This document shows positions 1 through 6,119 of a stretch of 9,269 nt of DNA, piece after piece (position 1 is the stretch's first letter; every line of letters starts with the position of its first letter). Position numbers and translations under genes: made by a program. The notes under the pieces are model-generated. The model searched no databases. It worked only from the letters and a program-made list of their open reading frames with translations, and was not told the DNA's origin. Origin of the DNA: JALZAI01 sp038212215 (GTDB lineage: Bacteria > Actinomycetota > Actinomycetes > Mycobacteriales > Jatrophihabitantaceae); the NCBI GenBank assembly GCA_038212215.1, contig JBBQUT010000069.1, positions 1 to 9,269 on the forward strand, read 5' to 3'.

Positions 1-226
1 TTTCGCGAAGCAACCGACGCCCGGGGCCAGTGTCCTGGTCGCCGGCCTGCCTGGCGCTCGCTACGACGACGTCCAATTCGTCAACCCGCCGAACGTCCGC
101 GCCAGATTGGTGTTCTTCTTCGACGGCCGCACCGAGTACGAACTCAACTGCCGGTCAACCCTCGCGCACCGGGCGCAGGTGAACAGCGCCTGCGACGAGG
201 TCATCGCCTCGATGACCAGGAGCTAG
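1..226 (+). CDS. C-terminal end of an unidentified, probably exported protein (5' truncated)
   Basis: An open frame enters from the left edge, reads from base 2 and ends at TAG 224-226, giving 74 residues. The visible part contains FFFDGRTEYELNC followed about 20 residues later by ACDEVIASM. A beta-strand-like stretch ending in Cys, followed by a short helix carrying a second Cys, resembles the C-terminus of actinobacterial secreted or lipoprotein domains in which the two cysteines pair. That comparison is from memory and is weak. Codon use is strongly GC-rich at third positions, as expected of a real gene here. No signal peptide or lipobox can be seen because the start is outside the window. 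Function unknown. Confidence 0.7.
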   Translation, partial: FAKQPTPGASVLVAGLPGARYDDVQFVNPPNVRARLVFFFDGRTEYELNCRSTLAHRAQVNSACDEVIASMTRS

Positions 227-629
227 CCTCTTACGGCGACCCCGGTGCACGTACACGCCGGCGCCGACGGGCGGGGCGATCGTCATTCACCGGAGCGGTC
301 ATGAGTCACCGCTTGCTTGCCGATTGGCGCGGCGCACGCCAGCCTATCCCGACGTTCACGGATCTTTGACGGCTATTGCTTAGCTTCAAGGTGATCAAGT
401 TTGCAGTTTGGGGGGAATCCTGTGGAGCTGTCGCGACCACCGACGGCAAGACCTGGGACGACGCCCGCCCCTGGTCCGCTCGGCGCGCCGGCGTTCTGGC
501 TACCTGCACCCGCTGGCTTCTAGGCGCTTCGATGACGGCCCTCGGTTCCCCGGTAGCGCGCGCCGGAGCGACGACCGGTCACGTCCTCGGTGCTGCTCTG
601 TTCAGCTGGCGAGCCTTCGGCTCACCTGC
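227..629. other. Intergenic stretch without a convincing gene
   Basis: About 400 bases lie between the exported-protein tail and the signal peptidase. Open frames exist here on both strands, but their translations are Arg/Ser/Ala rich and look like shadows of GC-rich DNA. One 85-codon frame (TTG 376 to TGA 631-633) overlaps the signal peptidase ATG by four bases (ATGA at 630-633), but it lacks a ribosome binding site and any recognisable domain. No clear promoter or terminator was found. Confidence 0.5.
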
Positions 630-1148
630 ATGACGTTGGCGCGGACACCGCACCGGCGCACGCCGCGGGTAAGCAAGACGGCGCGCCGGATCATCGGTGC
701 GCTGACAGTCCTTGCCCTGCTCGTCCTAGCTCTGCGGTTCGTGATCGAGCCGGTACGGGTGAGTTCGGACAGCATGTCGCCGACCTACCGCTCGGGTGAT
801 CAGGTGCTCGTGCTGAAGTTCGGTGCGCGCAATGATCACCCGCACACCCGCGACGTCGTTGCCTTTCACCGCCCCGGGTCGGGTGAGTTGCTCATCAAGC
901 GCGTTGTGGCGGTAGGCGGGGACACCGTCGGCATTGAGGACGGCGTGCTCGTGGTCGACCGGCACAAGGTGCGCGAGTCATTCGTCGACCACGCTCAGAT
1001 GGACTCGGTCTACTTCGGGCCGGTGCACGTCCGCGCTGGGTACGTTTTCACCCTCGGTGACAACCGAGCCAATTCGGTGGACTCGCGCAGTTTCGGCCCG
1101 GTGCCCGTCGCGGATGTGGTCGGCAGGGTCGTTGCGCGTCTCTGGTAA
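630..1148 (+). CDS. lepB: Type I signal peptidase (S26A family)
   Basis: A membrane-anchored Ser/Lys protease that removes signal peptides from exported proteins on the outer face of the membrane. The 172-residue protein has a basic N-terminus and one membrane helix at about residues 21-39. The catalytic-serine motif SSDSMSPT follows (Ser48 just before Met49). The catalytic lysine motif is LIKRVVAVGGD (Lys90), and the box E motif is GDNRANSVDSRSFG (residues 143-156). All boxes are intact, so an active enzyme is expected. ATG 630 places the basic residues and single helix directly before the active site. The frame is open upstream to a TTG at 408, but that extension is Arg-rich and not family-like. 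No good Shine-Dalgarno precedes 630, so the start is less certain than the identity. It is short, as in single-helix Gram-positive enzymes. It may be a secondary paralogue, which cannot be tested here. Confidence 0.93.
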   Translation: MTLARTPHRRTPRVSKTARRIIGALTVLALLVLALRFVIEPVRVSSDSMSPTYRSGDQVLVLKFGARNDHPHTRDVVAFHRPGSGELLIKRVVAVGGDTVGIEDGVLVVDRHKVRESFVDHAQMDSVYFGPVHVRAGYVFTLGDNRANSVDSRSFGPVPVADVVGRVVARLW

Positions 1149-1172
1149 CCGCCGGCGCCGCGAGCATAAGAA

Positions 1173-1340
1173 GATCCGCTCTCGGGTCATCGTCTGCTTG
1201 GCATCTTCGGCCCAGCAGATGAACTCGTTGCGGGCTGACGGCGTGATGCCCTTTCAGGCATCGAGTGCCGTGGTGTTGGCGATCAGCGCCATGCGTAGGT
1301 GTGCGGGCAGTTTGTGCGCCACCCCACCGGGCGCTCGCTG
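1173..1340 (-). pseudogene. Fragment of a YdeI/OmpD-associated (OmdA) family protein
   Basis: Read on the minus strand, this stretch gives HKLPAHLRMALIAN, TTALDA, an in-frame TGA (plus-strand 1254-1256), then KGITPSARNEFICWAEDAKQ and TMTRERI. This matches the C-terminal OmdA core as I remember it: LP..L..AL, LDAWK.ITP, RNEFICWVEDAK, TRERRI. The TGA sits exactly where the family has Trp, so a single TGG-to-TGA change explains it. Upstream of about 1340 and downstream of about 1173 the homology stops. The basic region with RTxEEL and the CCW tail expected after TRERRI is missing. It is therefore a relic truncated at both ends plus a nonsense codon. The operon to its right encodes DUF1905, a domain often fused to or neighbouring OmdA, which suggests a shared history. 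Confidence 0.75.
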
Positions 1341-1360
1341 ATATGCAGCGGCAGTGGCTC

Positions 1361-1390
1361 TTGACATGAAACCAAAAGGTTTCCTATTCT
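1361..1390 (+). promoter_or_regulatory. Sigma-70-type promoter of the ArsR-SRPBCC operon, leaderless
   Basis: A consensus -35 TTGACA (1361-1366) is followed by 18 bases and a -10 TATTCT (1385-1390). The GTG start codon begins at 1397, six bases after the -10 box, which is where transcription should start. The mRNA is therefore predicted to be leaderless, and no Shine-Dalgarno is present. The spacer is occupied by the operator palindrome listed separately. Confidence 0.85.
1368..1383. promoter_or_regulatory. ArsR-type operator palindrome
   Basis: GAAACCAAAAGGTTTC is a perfect inverted repeat with 6-base arms and a 4-base AT centre. It sits exactly between the -35 and -10 boxes, so a bound dimer would block RNA polymerase. 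The gene starting at 1397 encodes an ArsR-fold repressor, so autorepression is the simple reading. I recall similar AAACC-N4-GGTTT sites before ArsR genes partnered with SRPBCC domains. Binding itself is inferred. Confidence 0.8.
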
Positions 1391-1396
1391 GGACGG

Positions 1397-2158
1397 GTGG
1401 AACTAGCCTTCAGGGCCCTCGCGGACCCGACCCGCCGAGAATTGCTCGACGAGCTTTTCCGCCACGACGGGCAGACACTGAGCGCCCTGGCCGGTCGATT
1501 CACCATGACCCGGGTCGCGGTCGCCAAGCATCTGCGGCTATTGGAAGCGGCCGGGCTCGTCGTCGCCCACCGCCGCGGTCGGGAGAAGTTGCACTACCTC
1601 AATCCGGTTCCGATCCGGCTTATCCACGACCGGTGGGTGAGCAAGTACACCGAGGCGTGGGCCGCCGGCCTCGCCGAGCTCAAGCGCGACCTGGAGGCCA
1701 GCATGGAGAAGGTATTCGAGATCTACATCCGAACCACCCCGGAGCGACTGTGGCAGGCGATCACCGACCCCGAGACCCGCGCGCACTACCAGTTCGGGGC
1801 GCGCGTCGAGTCCGACTGGGTGGCGGGATCGAACTACCAGGTGGCGCACCCCAATGCACCCGGCGCGCTGGTCGACGGCGAGAACCTCGAGATCGACCCG
1901 CCCCACCGCCTCGTGCAGTCCTTCCGTGCGGTGTGGAGCGACGACATCGCGGCCGAGGGCACCAGTCGGGTCACCTGGGAGATCGAGCCGGTCGGTGACT
2001 CCTGCCGGCTCACGGTTACCCATGATCAGCTGCGCGAGGACGCGGACGATCACCTCTACGGCGGCTGGCCGATGATCCTGTCCGGACTCAAGACCTGGCT
2101 AGAAACCGGCCAGGAACTCACTACCCCTGGCTCACTGATGTATGGAGGACCACGATGA
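1397..2158 (+). CDS. ArsR-family winged-helix regulator fused to an SRPBCC (AHSA1-like) ligand domain
   Basis: Likely a one-component repressor of its own operon. Residues 1-95 form the ArsR winged helix: FRALADPTRRELLDEL at the start, recognition helix TMTRVAVAKHLRLLEAAGLV (about 36-55), and a basic wing RRGREKLHYLNP. The helix-3 Cys motif of metal-sensing ArsR proteins is absent, and the HTH part has no Cys, so it is not a classical metal sensor. Residues from about 104 (MEKVFEIYIRTTPERLWQAITDPE) to about 245 form an SRPBCC/AHSA1 fold with a hydrophobic cavity that usually binds small lipophilic ligands. The total of 253 aa fits known fusions. The GTG start is set by the promoter six bases upstream. 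The stop overlaps the next ATG by four bases (ATGA at 2155-2158), so the downstream gene is translationally coupled. The ligand is unknown. Confidence 0.92.
   Translation: MELAFRALADPTRRELLDELFRHDGQTLSALAGRFTMTRVAVAKHLRLLEAAGLVVAHRRGREKLHYLNPVPIRLIHDRWVSKYTEAWAAGLAELKRDLEASMEKVFEIYIRTTPERLWQAITDPETRAHYQFGARVESDWVAGSNYQVAHPNAPGALVDGENLEIDPPHRLVQSFRAVWSDDIAAEGTSRVTWEIEPVGDSCRLTVTHDQLREDADDHLYGGWPMILSGLKTWLETGQELTTPGSLMYGGPR
2144..2148 (+). promoter_or_regulatory. Ribosome binding site of the DUF1905 gene
   Basis: GGAGG lies six bases before ATG 2155, inside the last codons of the ArsR-SRPBCC gene. It fixes the start of the second operon gene. The first gene has no such site, which agrees with leaderless translation there. 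Confidence 0.7.
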
Positions 2159-2454
2159 CCGTTCTGGACGCGACATTCACCGCCGTGCTGCGCAAGAGCC
2201 CGAACAAGGGCGGCTGGACCTACGTAGTTATGCCTGGCTCGGCCGAGTACTTCGGCACCCGCGGGCTGGTGCGCATCCGCGGCAGCATCGATGGCCGCCC
2301 TCTCAACGCTTCGTTCATGGCGCTCGGCGACGGCACCCACAAACTCGCCGTGCCGGTCGCTGTGCGTGCCGAGATCGGCAAGCAGGCCGGCGACACCGTC
2401 ACCGTCCACCTCAGCGAACGGATCCCGCCCACACCACGTAAGAGCACCCGGTGA
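2155..2454 (+). CDS. DUF1905 domain protein
   Basis: A 99-residue protein of small beta-barrel type. It shows the DUF1905 pattern: FTAVLRKSPNKGGWTYVVMP near the N-terminus, FGTRGLVRIRGSIDGRPLNASF in the middle, LGDGTHKLAVPVAVR, then GKQAGDTVTVHLS at the C-terminal end (about residues 79-91). The length equals a single DUF1905 domain with no OmdA extension. The biochemical role of the family is not established. It is the second gene of the operon and overlaps both neighbours by four bases (ATGA before, GTGA after), so it should be co-transcribed and coupled. It is probably controlled by the ArsR-SRPBCC repressor. A decayed OmdA-family fragment lies just upstream of the promoter on the other strand. 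Confidence 0.88.
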   Translation: MTVLDATFTAVLRKSPNKGGWTYVVMPGSAEYFGTRGLVRIRGSIDGRPLNASFMALGDGTHKLAVPVAVRAEIGKQAGDTVTVHLSERIPPTPRKSTR

Positions 2455-2867
2455 ACGCGACCACGACCCACATCACGGGCGTGCGAACAGTCAGCATCCC
2501 GGTCGACGATCAGGACGTCGCTTTGCACTTCTATCTCGACGTCCTCGGTTTCACCAAGCTCCGCGACGCAGCAACACCCGACGGCGGGCGCTGGATCGAA
2601 GTCGCGCCCGGAAGCGAGAGCGTCGTCCTGACCCTCGAACCGGCAGTGCCGGACGTCACTCGCGGCGCCATCGGTATCCGGTTCATCACCGATGACGCCG
2701 AGGCCGCGCATGCCGCGATGAAAGCGGCCGGAGTTGAAGCCGACGACATCCTCCGCTGGCCTGGGGTTCCGGCAATGTTCGCCTTCCGCGATCCCGATGG
2801 CAACGCCTTCTCCGTCACCGAGACCGTCCAGCCTTCGCCGGGGCCGGTCAAGGATTCAGTTGCCTGA
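2451..2867 (+). CDS. VOC-superfamily (glyoxalase/bleomycin-resistance fold) protein
   Basis: The 138-residue protein has two beta-alpha-beta-beta-beta modules. The first opens with VRTVSIPVDDQDVALHFYLDVLGF (about residues 11-34), and the second ends with FAFRDPDGNAFSVTE (about 110-124), the classic VOC signature. Glu124 is a candidate metal ligand. The usual first-strand His is replaced by Ser/Thr in TVSIPV, as in a common subfamily of uncertain catalytic activity. Such proteins may be small-molecule lyases, dioxygenases or binding proteins, and the substrate cannot be told. The GTG start at 2451 overlaps the DUF1905 stop (GTGA). No strong Shine-Dalgarno is visible, so translation probably depends on coupling. 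It is the last gene of the operon. Confidence 0.9.
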   Translation: MNATTTHITGVRTVSIPVDDQDVALHFYLDVLGFTKLRDAATPDGGRWIEVAPGSESVVLTLEPAVPDVTRGAIGIRFITDDAEAAHAAMKAAGVEADDILRWPGVPAMFAFRDPDGNAFSVTETVQPSPGPVKDSVA

Positions 2868-3186
2868 ATACTTGGCAAACCCCGACAAGATCAGCAGGCG
2901 TAAGTGATCCGCGACGGGCTGCAGACAGGCCGCCAGACGGGCGGCGCCGTGCCGGACCCATCACGGCCTCGCCGCCGCCGGGCATTGAGAGGCGCTGGGA
3001 ATCCCTGCGTACCAGTCCGACTATGCGCCCGCTGCGGGCAAATTGCCCTACTGCCGGCGAGCACGATCCGGCCGATGTCGGCGATACGCCCGCCTCGGGA
3101 CGCTGGAGCGGTGGTTCCACGCCGGGCTGGTGCCACGCAGCGACACCACAACACCCGGGCAGCCGGCGCAAACGCTCGAGGCGATC
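2868..3186. other. Intergenic stretch, no recognisable gene
   Basis: About 320 bases of very GC-rich DNA after the VOC gene. Frames open on both strands give Arg/Pro/Gly-rich translations with no recognisable family. A weak ATTCAG-TTGC-CTGAAT hairpin (2854-2869) spans the VOC stop codon but has no T-run. The stretch ends at a GC-rich hairpin and the tRNA remnant, listed separately. Confidence 0.5.
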
Positions 3187-3217
3187 GGCGCCGAGCCCGC
3201 CTCGGGCGCCGTGTTTT
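3187..3217 (+). terminator. Possible intrinsic terminator
   Basis: GGCGCCGAG (3187-3195) can pair with CTC plus GGCGCC (3201-3203 and 3205-3210, one bulged G), with loop CCCGC. GTGTTTT follows. It could end transcription coming from the ArsR operon more than 300 bases upstream. Alternatively it may belong to the original downstream flank of the tRNA on the other strand. The T-run is short. Confidence 0.3.
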
Positions 3218-3219
3218 GG

Positions 3220-3265
3220 TGGTGCGCCCGACAGGGATTCGAACCTGCAACCTCTCGATCTGTAG
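3220..3265 (-). tRNA. tRNA 3'-half remnant, probable attachment site
   Basis: Read on the minus strand from 3265 to 3220: anticodon loop CTACAGA, 3' anticodon stem TCGAG, variable loop AGGTT, T-stem GCAGG, T-loop TTCGAAT, the other T-stem strand with one extra C, acceptor strand CGGGCGC, discriminator A, CCA. The matching 5' anticodon stem (CTCGA) is absent at 3266-3270, and no D-arm (AGCTCA-like) follows, so the gene stops exactly at the anticodon loop. The acceptor strand and loop resemble actinobacterial tRNA-Arg, but identity is uncertain. This extent, anticodon loop to 3' end, is typical of att cores used by tyrosine integrases. The extra C breaks the T-stem, so it cannot be a working tRNA. 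Confidence 0.75.
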
Positions 3266-3472
3266 TTTCCTGTGACAGGTTCGGTGAGGTTCGCTGCCGT
3301 CGGTTCCCTTGCGACGGGAGGCTTTACTGTTCGGGATGGTTCGTCGCCGGCCGTGCAGAGTTGCTGGTCTTAGTGATAGGTCCGTGACAGAGGTTCAGCG
3401 CACGGACCTTGTCGGGCGCCAAGAAAACGTGCAGATTTGGCGCCGACAAGCGAGCAGTCACTAAATTCGGTC

Positions 3473-3478
3473 TAGGGT
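3473..3478 (+). promoter_or_regulatory. Candidate -10 box for leaderless transcription of the LuxR-type regulator
   Basis: TAGGGT fits the actinobacterial TANNNT pattern. It ends six bases before GTG 3485, the same spacing as in the ArsR operon. No -35 box is obvious and no Shine-Dalgarno precedes the start. Transcription would begin at or next to the GTG. Confidence 0.45.
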
Positions 3479-3484
3479 GACGAC

Positions 3485-5902
3485 GTGACGCAGGCTGCGG
3501 CGCGCGCGGCGTCGGCGGGCGTGCAGGGCTTTCCGCCCGCGCTGACGAGTTTCGTGGGCCGGGCGACCGAGGTGGGCGACGTGGTCGCGCTGCTGGGCGC
3601 ACACCGGCTGGTGACGGTGACCGGTCCGGGCGGCGTGGGTAAGACCCGGCTGGCGGCCCAGGTGGCGCGAGTGGTGGCTGGCGACTTCGCCGACGGCGCA
3701 TGGCTGGTGGAACTTGCAGCCGTGTCGGAACCGGCGCTGGTGCAGGCCGCTGTAGCGACTGCGTTGGGCATTCGGCAGCCAGCGGGTACCTCGATTTTGG
3801 ACTCGTTGATCGCGGCGCTGGCACGTCAGCAACTGCTGCTGGTGCTCGATAACTGCGAGCATGTGCTCGCTGCGGCGGCGGAGCTGTGCGGTGCGCTGCT
3901 AACGGCTGCCGATGATGTGCGGATCCTGGCGACCAGCCGGGAGCAGGCCGGGGTTGCCGGGGAGGCCCGCTACCGGCTCGGGCCGCTCGCGCTGGCGGGG
4001 CCGGATGAGCCCACCGGGACCGGCGCGCCTGAAGCCATGGCCTTGTTTGCGGATCGGGCCCGGCTGGGCGACCCGCGCTTCGTCCTGGACGCGGAGTCGT
4101 GGCCGGCGGTGGCGCGCCTGGTGGCGCGGTTGGACGGAATGCCGCTGGCAATAGAGCTGGCTGCAGCTCGGGTAGAGGCACTGGGCGTGGCGCAACTGGT
4201 GGAGCGCCTCGATGACCGATTCGCAGTGCTGGCGGGCGGCGACCGGCTGGCAGCTCATCGCCTGCGTTCGCTCGAGGCGACGGTCGATTGGAGTTACCAA
4301 CTGCTCAGCGAGGCGGAGCAGCGGGTGTTCCGCCAGCTCGCCATCTACCCCGGCCAGTTCACCCTGGAGGCCGCGGAGGCGGTTGCCGGGCCCGCGGCAG
4401 GTCCGCTGGTCCTACACCTGGTGGACTGTTCGCTGCTGGCGCCCCCGCTGCCTGGGCCGGATGGGCGGGCCCGCTACGTGATTCTGGAGACCTTGCGCGC
4501 TTACGGCGCGGAGCGACTGGCAGACTCCGGCGAGCACGACCAAGCCGCCGCGGCGCTGGCTGCCTACGCGCTAAGTGTGGCAGAGCGGGCCGCGTTCGGC
4601 GCCCAAGTGGGAGCGGGCGAACTCGCTGCCGGCCAATGGTTAGACGCCGAGGACGCCACGACCCAGCAGGCCCTGTCCTGGGCCCAACAGCGTGACCCAC
4701 AAACCGCGCTGCGGCTCGCGGTCGCGCTAGCGCCGTGGTGGGTGCTACGCGGCCGGCACGTGACCGGATACGAGCTACTCCACGCTGCCGTGCAGCGCGT
4801 GCCCGACTCCGACGGTTCGCTGTGCGCCGCCCAGTATTGGCTTGGTGTCCTAGCCAGTTACAGCGACATGGCCGCTGCGCTCGGTCACTACACAGCAGCC
4901 GTGCAGACGGCGGCCAGTGAGCATTCGTCGACACTGGCCAATGCCCTGGCCAACAGGTCCAGAGCGCTCACGTCTCTCGGCCGGGTGGCGGAGGCCCGCG
5001 CGGACGCCGGGAAGGCGCTCGTCCTGGCGCGGCAATATGGCTATCCGAGCGGCGAAGCACGGGCCCTGCTCGGGCTCTTCTTCGCGGCCGAGGCCGAAGC
5101 AGAGTCTGACGAGGCCCTGGCGTTGGCGTGGCAGGCCGCCCGGATCGATCCGGCGGTGATCGCGGGGAAGCTGGCCCGGATGTGCGGTGAGATCCTGACC
5201 AGGGGCCTGCTGGAGGACGGGAAGGTGGATCAGGCGCGGCGCACCTGCGCGGACGGTCTGTCCCTCGCCCGGCGTGCCGGTGACCTCGCCGGGCAGGCGG
5301 ACTTCCTCAAGCTTGGCGCGGAACTGGCACTTCGCGCAGGCGACGTGCCAGCCGCCGCGGCGCAGATTCGGGAGGCCATCGAGGTGAGCTCCAAGACGGG
5401 ATACCGAACCGTGCAGGCGGATTGCCTGGACGTCTGCGGGGGCATATGCGCCGCAACCCACCGTTGGGACGACGCCGTTACGGCGTGGGTGGCGTATGGC
5501 AGCTGGCTGCACGACGCTGGGGCTAGCGAGGACCCGCGAGACGGCGTGCGTCGGCGTGAATCGCTGCAACAGGCGAATCAGGCGCTCGGACCCGAGCGGA
5601 TGCGCGCGGCCGAGCAGCGCGGCGCGGCTATGGGGATAGCCGCCGCCGCCGAGTTCGCGCTGCTGCTGTCGTCCGGGGAGCCCAACGATCCGAACGCGGC
5701 GCCGAGCTTGGGTGAGCTCAGTGCCCGGCAACGGGAACTGGTGACCCTGGTCGCGCGGGGCCGCACCGATTCGCAGATTGCGGAGCAGCTGTTCATCAGC
5801 GTCCGCACTGTCGGCTCGCACCTGGACCGGATCCGGGACAAGACTGGTTGCCGCCGCCGCGCCGACCTGACCAGGCTTGCGCTGCGGGCCGGGCTGGTCT
5901 GA
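3485..5902 (+). CDS. Large AfsR/LAL-like regulator: NB-ARC ATPase, TPR region, C-terminal LuxR HTH
   Basis: An 805-residue cytoplasmic transcription factor whose activity is probably switched by nucleotide binding. FVGRATEV (23-30) leads into Walker A GPGGVGKT (47-54), Walker B LLLVLDNCEH (Asp122), sensor TSRE (150-153) and the GMPLAIELAAARV motif (218-230). Next come the family-typical VDWSYQLLSEAEQRVFRQL and VILETLRAYGAERLA blocks. An Ala-rich helical TPR-like region fills about residues 370-720. The last 65 residues (741-805) are a LuxR/NarL HTH: LSARQRELVTLVARGRTDSQ, IAEQLFISVRTVGSHLDRI, KTGCRRRADL. There is no N-terminal SARP/BTAD domain, so it is not a true AfsR. The GTG start puts the NB-ARC block at the usual distance from the N-terminus. 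It contains one TTA codon (4640-4642, Leu386), rare in such genomes. The secreted lectin gene follows on the same strand. Confidence 0.93.
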   Translation: MTQAAARAASAGVQGFPPALTSFVGRATEVGDVVALLGAHRLVTVTGPGGVGKTRLAAQVARVVAGDFADGAWLVELAAVSEPALVQAAVATALGIRQPAGTSILDSLIAALARQQLLLVLDNCEHVLAAAAELCGALLTAADDVRILATSREQAGVAGEARYRLGPLALAGPDEPTGTGAPEAMALFADRARLGDPRFVLDAESWPAVARLVARLDGMPLAIELAAARVEALGVAQLVERLDDRFAVLAGGDRLAAHRLRSLEATVDWSYQLLSEAEQRVFRQLAIYPGQFTLEAAEAVAGPAAGPLVLHLVDCSLLAPPLPGPDGRARYVILETLRAYGAERLADSGEHDQAAAALAAYALSVAERAAFGAQVGAGELAAGQWLDAEDATTQQALSWAQQRDPQTALRLAVALAPWWVLRGRHVTGYELLHAAVQRVPDSDGSLCAAQYWLGVLASYSDMAAALGHYTAAVQTAASEHSSTLANALANRSRALTSLGRVAEARADAGKALVLARQYGYPSGEARALLGLFFAAEAEAESDEALALAWQAARIDPAVIAGKLARMCGEILTRGLLEDGKVDQARRTCADGLSLARRAGDLAGQADFLKLGAELALRAGDVPAAAAQIREAIEVSSKTGYRTVQADCLDVCGGICAATHRWDDAVTAWVAYGSWLHDAGASEDPRDGVRRRESLQQANQALGPERMRAAEQRGAAMGIAAAAEFALLLSSGEPNDPNAAPSLGELSARQRELVTLVARGRTDSQIAEQLFISVRTVGSHLDRIRDKTGCRRRADLTRLALRAGLV

Positions 5903-5986
5903 CCGAGCCTGGCACCTCGCTTCCTGTTCATCGGCAGACCCTCCGGTACTCCGCGCGGCCAACGACCCCGCCGCCGGACGAGGTGT

Positions 5987-6038
5987 GGGTACTTCTACCT
6001 CTCGCTGACTCGACGCGGGAAAGGGGTAGTTCGCCCTC
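5987..6038 (+). promoter_or_regulatory. Pair of direct repeats upstream of the lectin gene, candidate regulator sites
   Basis: GGGTACTTCTACCTC (5987-6001) and GGGTAGTTCGCCCTC (6024-6038) match at 12 of 15 positions and start 37 bases apart. The first is also a short palindrome (GGTA-CTTC-TACC). Paired GGTA-type half-sites are in keeping with LuxR/NarL-type dimers. The closest such protein is encoded immediately upstream. No match was seen before 3485, so autoregulation through the same motif is not supported. Confidence 0.4.
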
Positions 6039-6108
6039 GTTACAGCCGCACCGCGGGCCGTCAGAGTTTGGGATTGACGGCGCCAGTCGGGCGCCCAGGG
6101 TCCTTCCT

Positions 6109-6114
6109 AGGAGG
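6109..6114 (+). promoter_or_regulatory. Strong ribosome binding site of the lectin gene
   Basis: A perfect AGGAGG ends five bases before ATG 6120 and decides that start. A possible hairpin (GGCGCC 6079-6084 with GGCGCC 6090-6095, 5-base loop) lies just upstream in the leader. Confidence 0.8.
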
Positions 6115-6119
6115 AGATC

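Noticed and set aside
408..629. N-terminal extension of the signal peptidase frame back to TTG 408
   Set aside because: The extra residues are Arg/Ser-rich and precede a normal signal-anchor N-terminus at ATG 630.
376..633. 85-codon frame overlapping the signal peptidase ATG by four bases (ATGA)
   Set aside because: It has a TTG start without a ribosome binding site, no recognisable domain, and only moderate GC at third codon positions. The overlap may be chance. A short TTDGKTW stretch looks like an Asp-box but lacks a residue of the motif.
2854..2869. ATTCAG-TTGC-CTGAAT hairpin at the VOC stop as terminator
   Set aside because: The stem is only 6 bp, AT-containing, overlaps the stop codon and has no T-run.
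3324..4181. Long minus-strand open frame opposite the regulator
   Set aside because: Pro/Arg/Ala-rich translation typical of the antisense of a GC-rich gene; the plus strand encodes a full NB-ARC domain here.
4850..5962. 370-codon minus-strand open frame
   Set aside because: It is antisense to the TPR and HTH part of the regulator, with no family features of its own.
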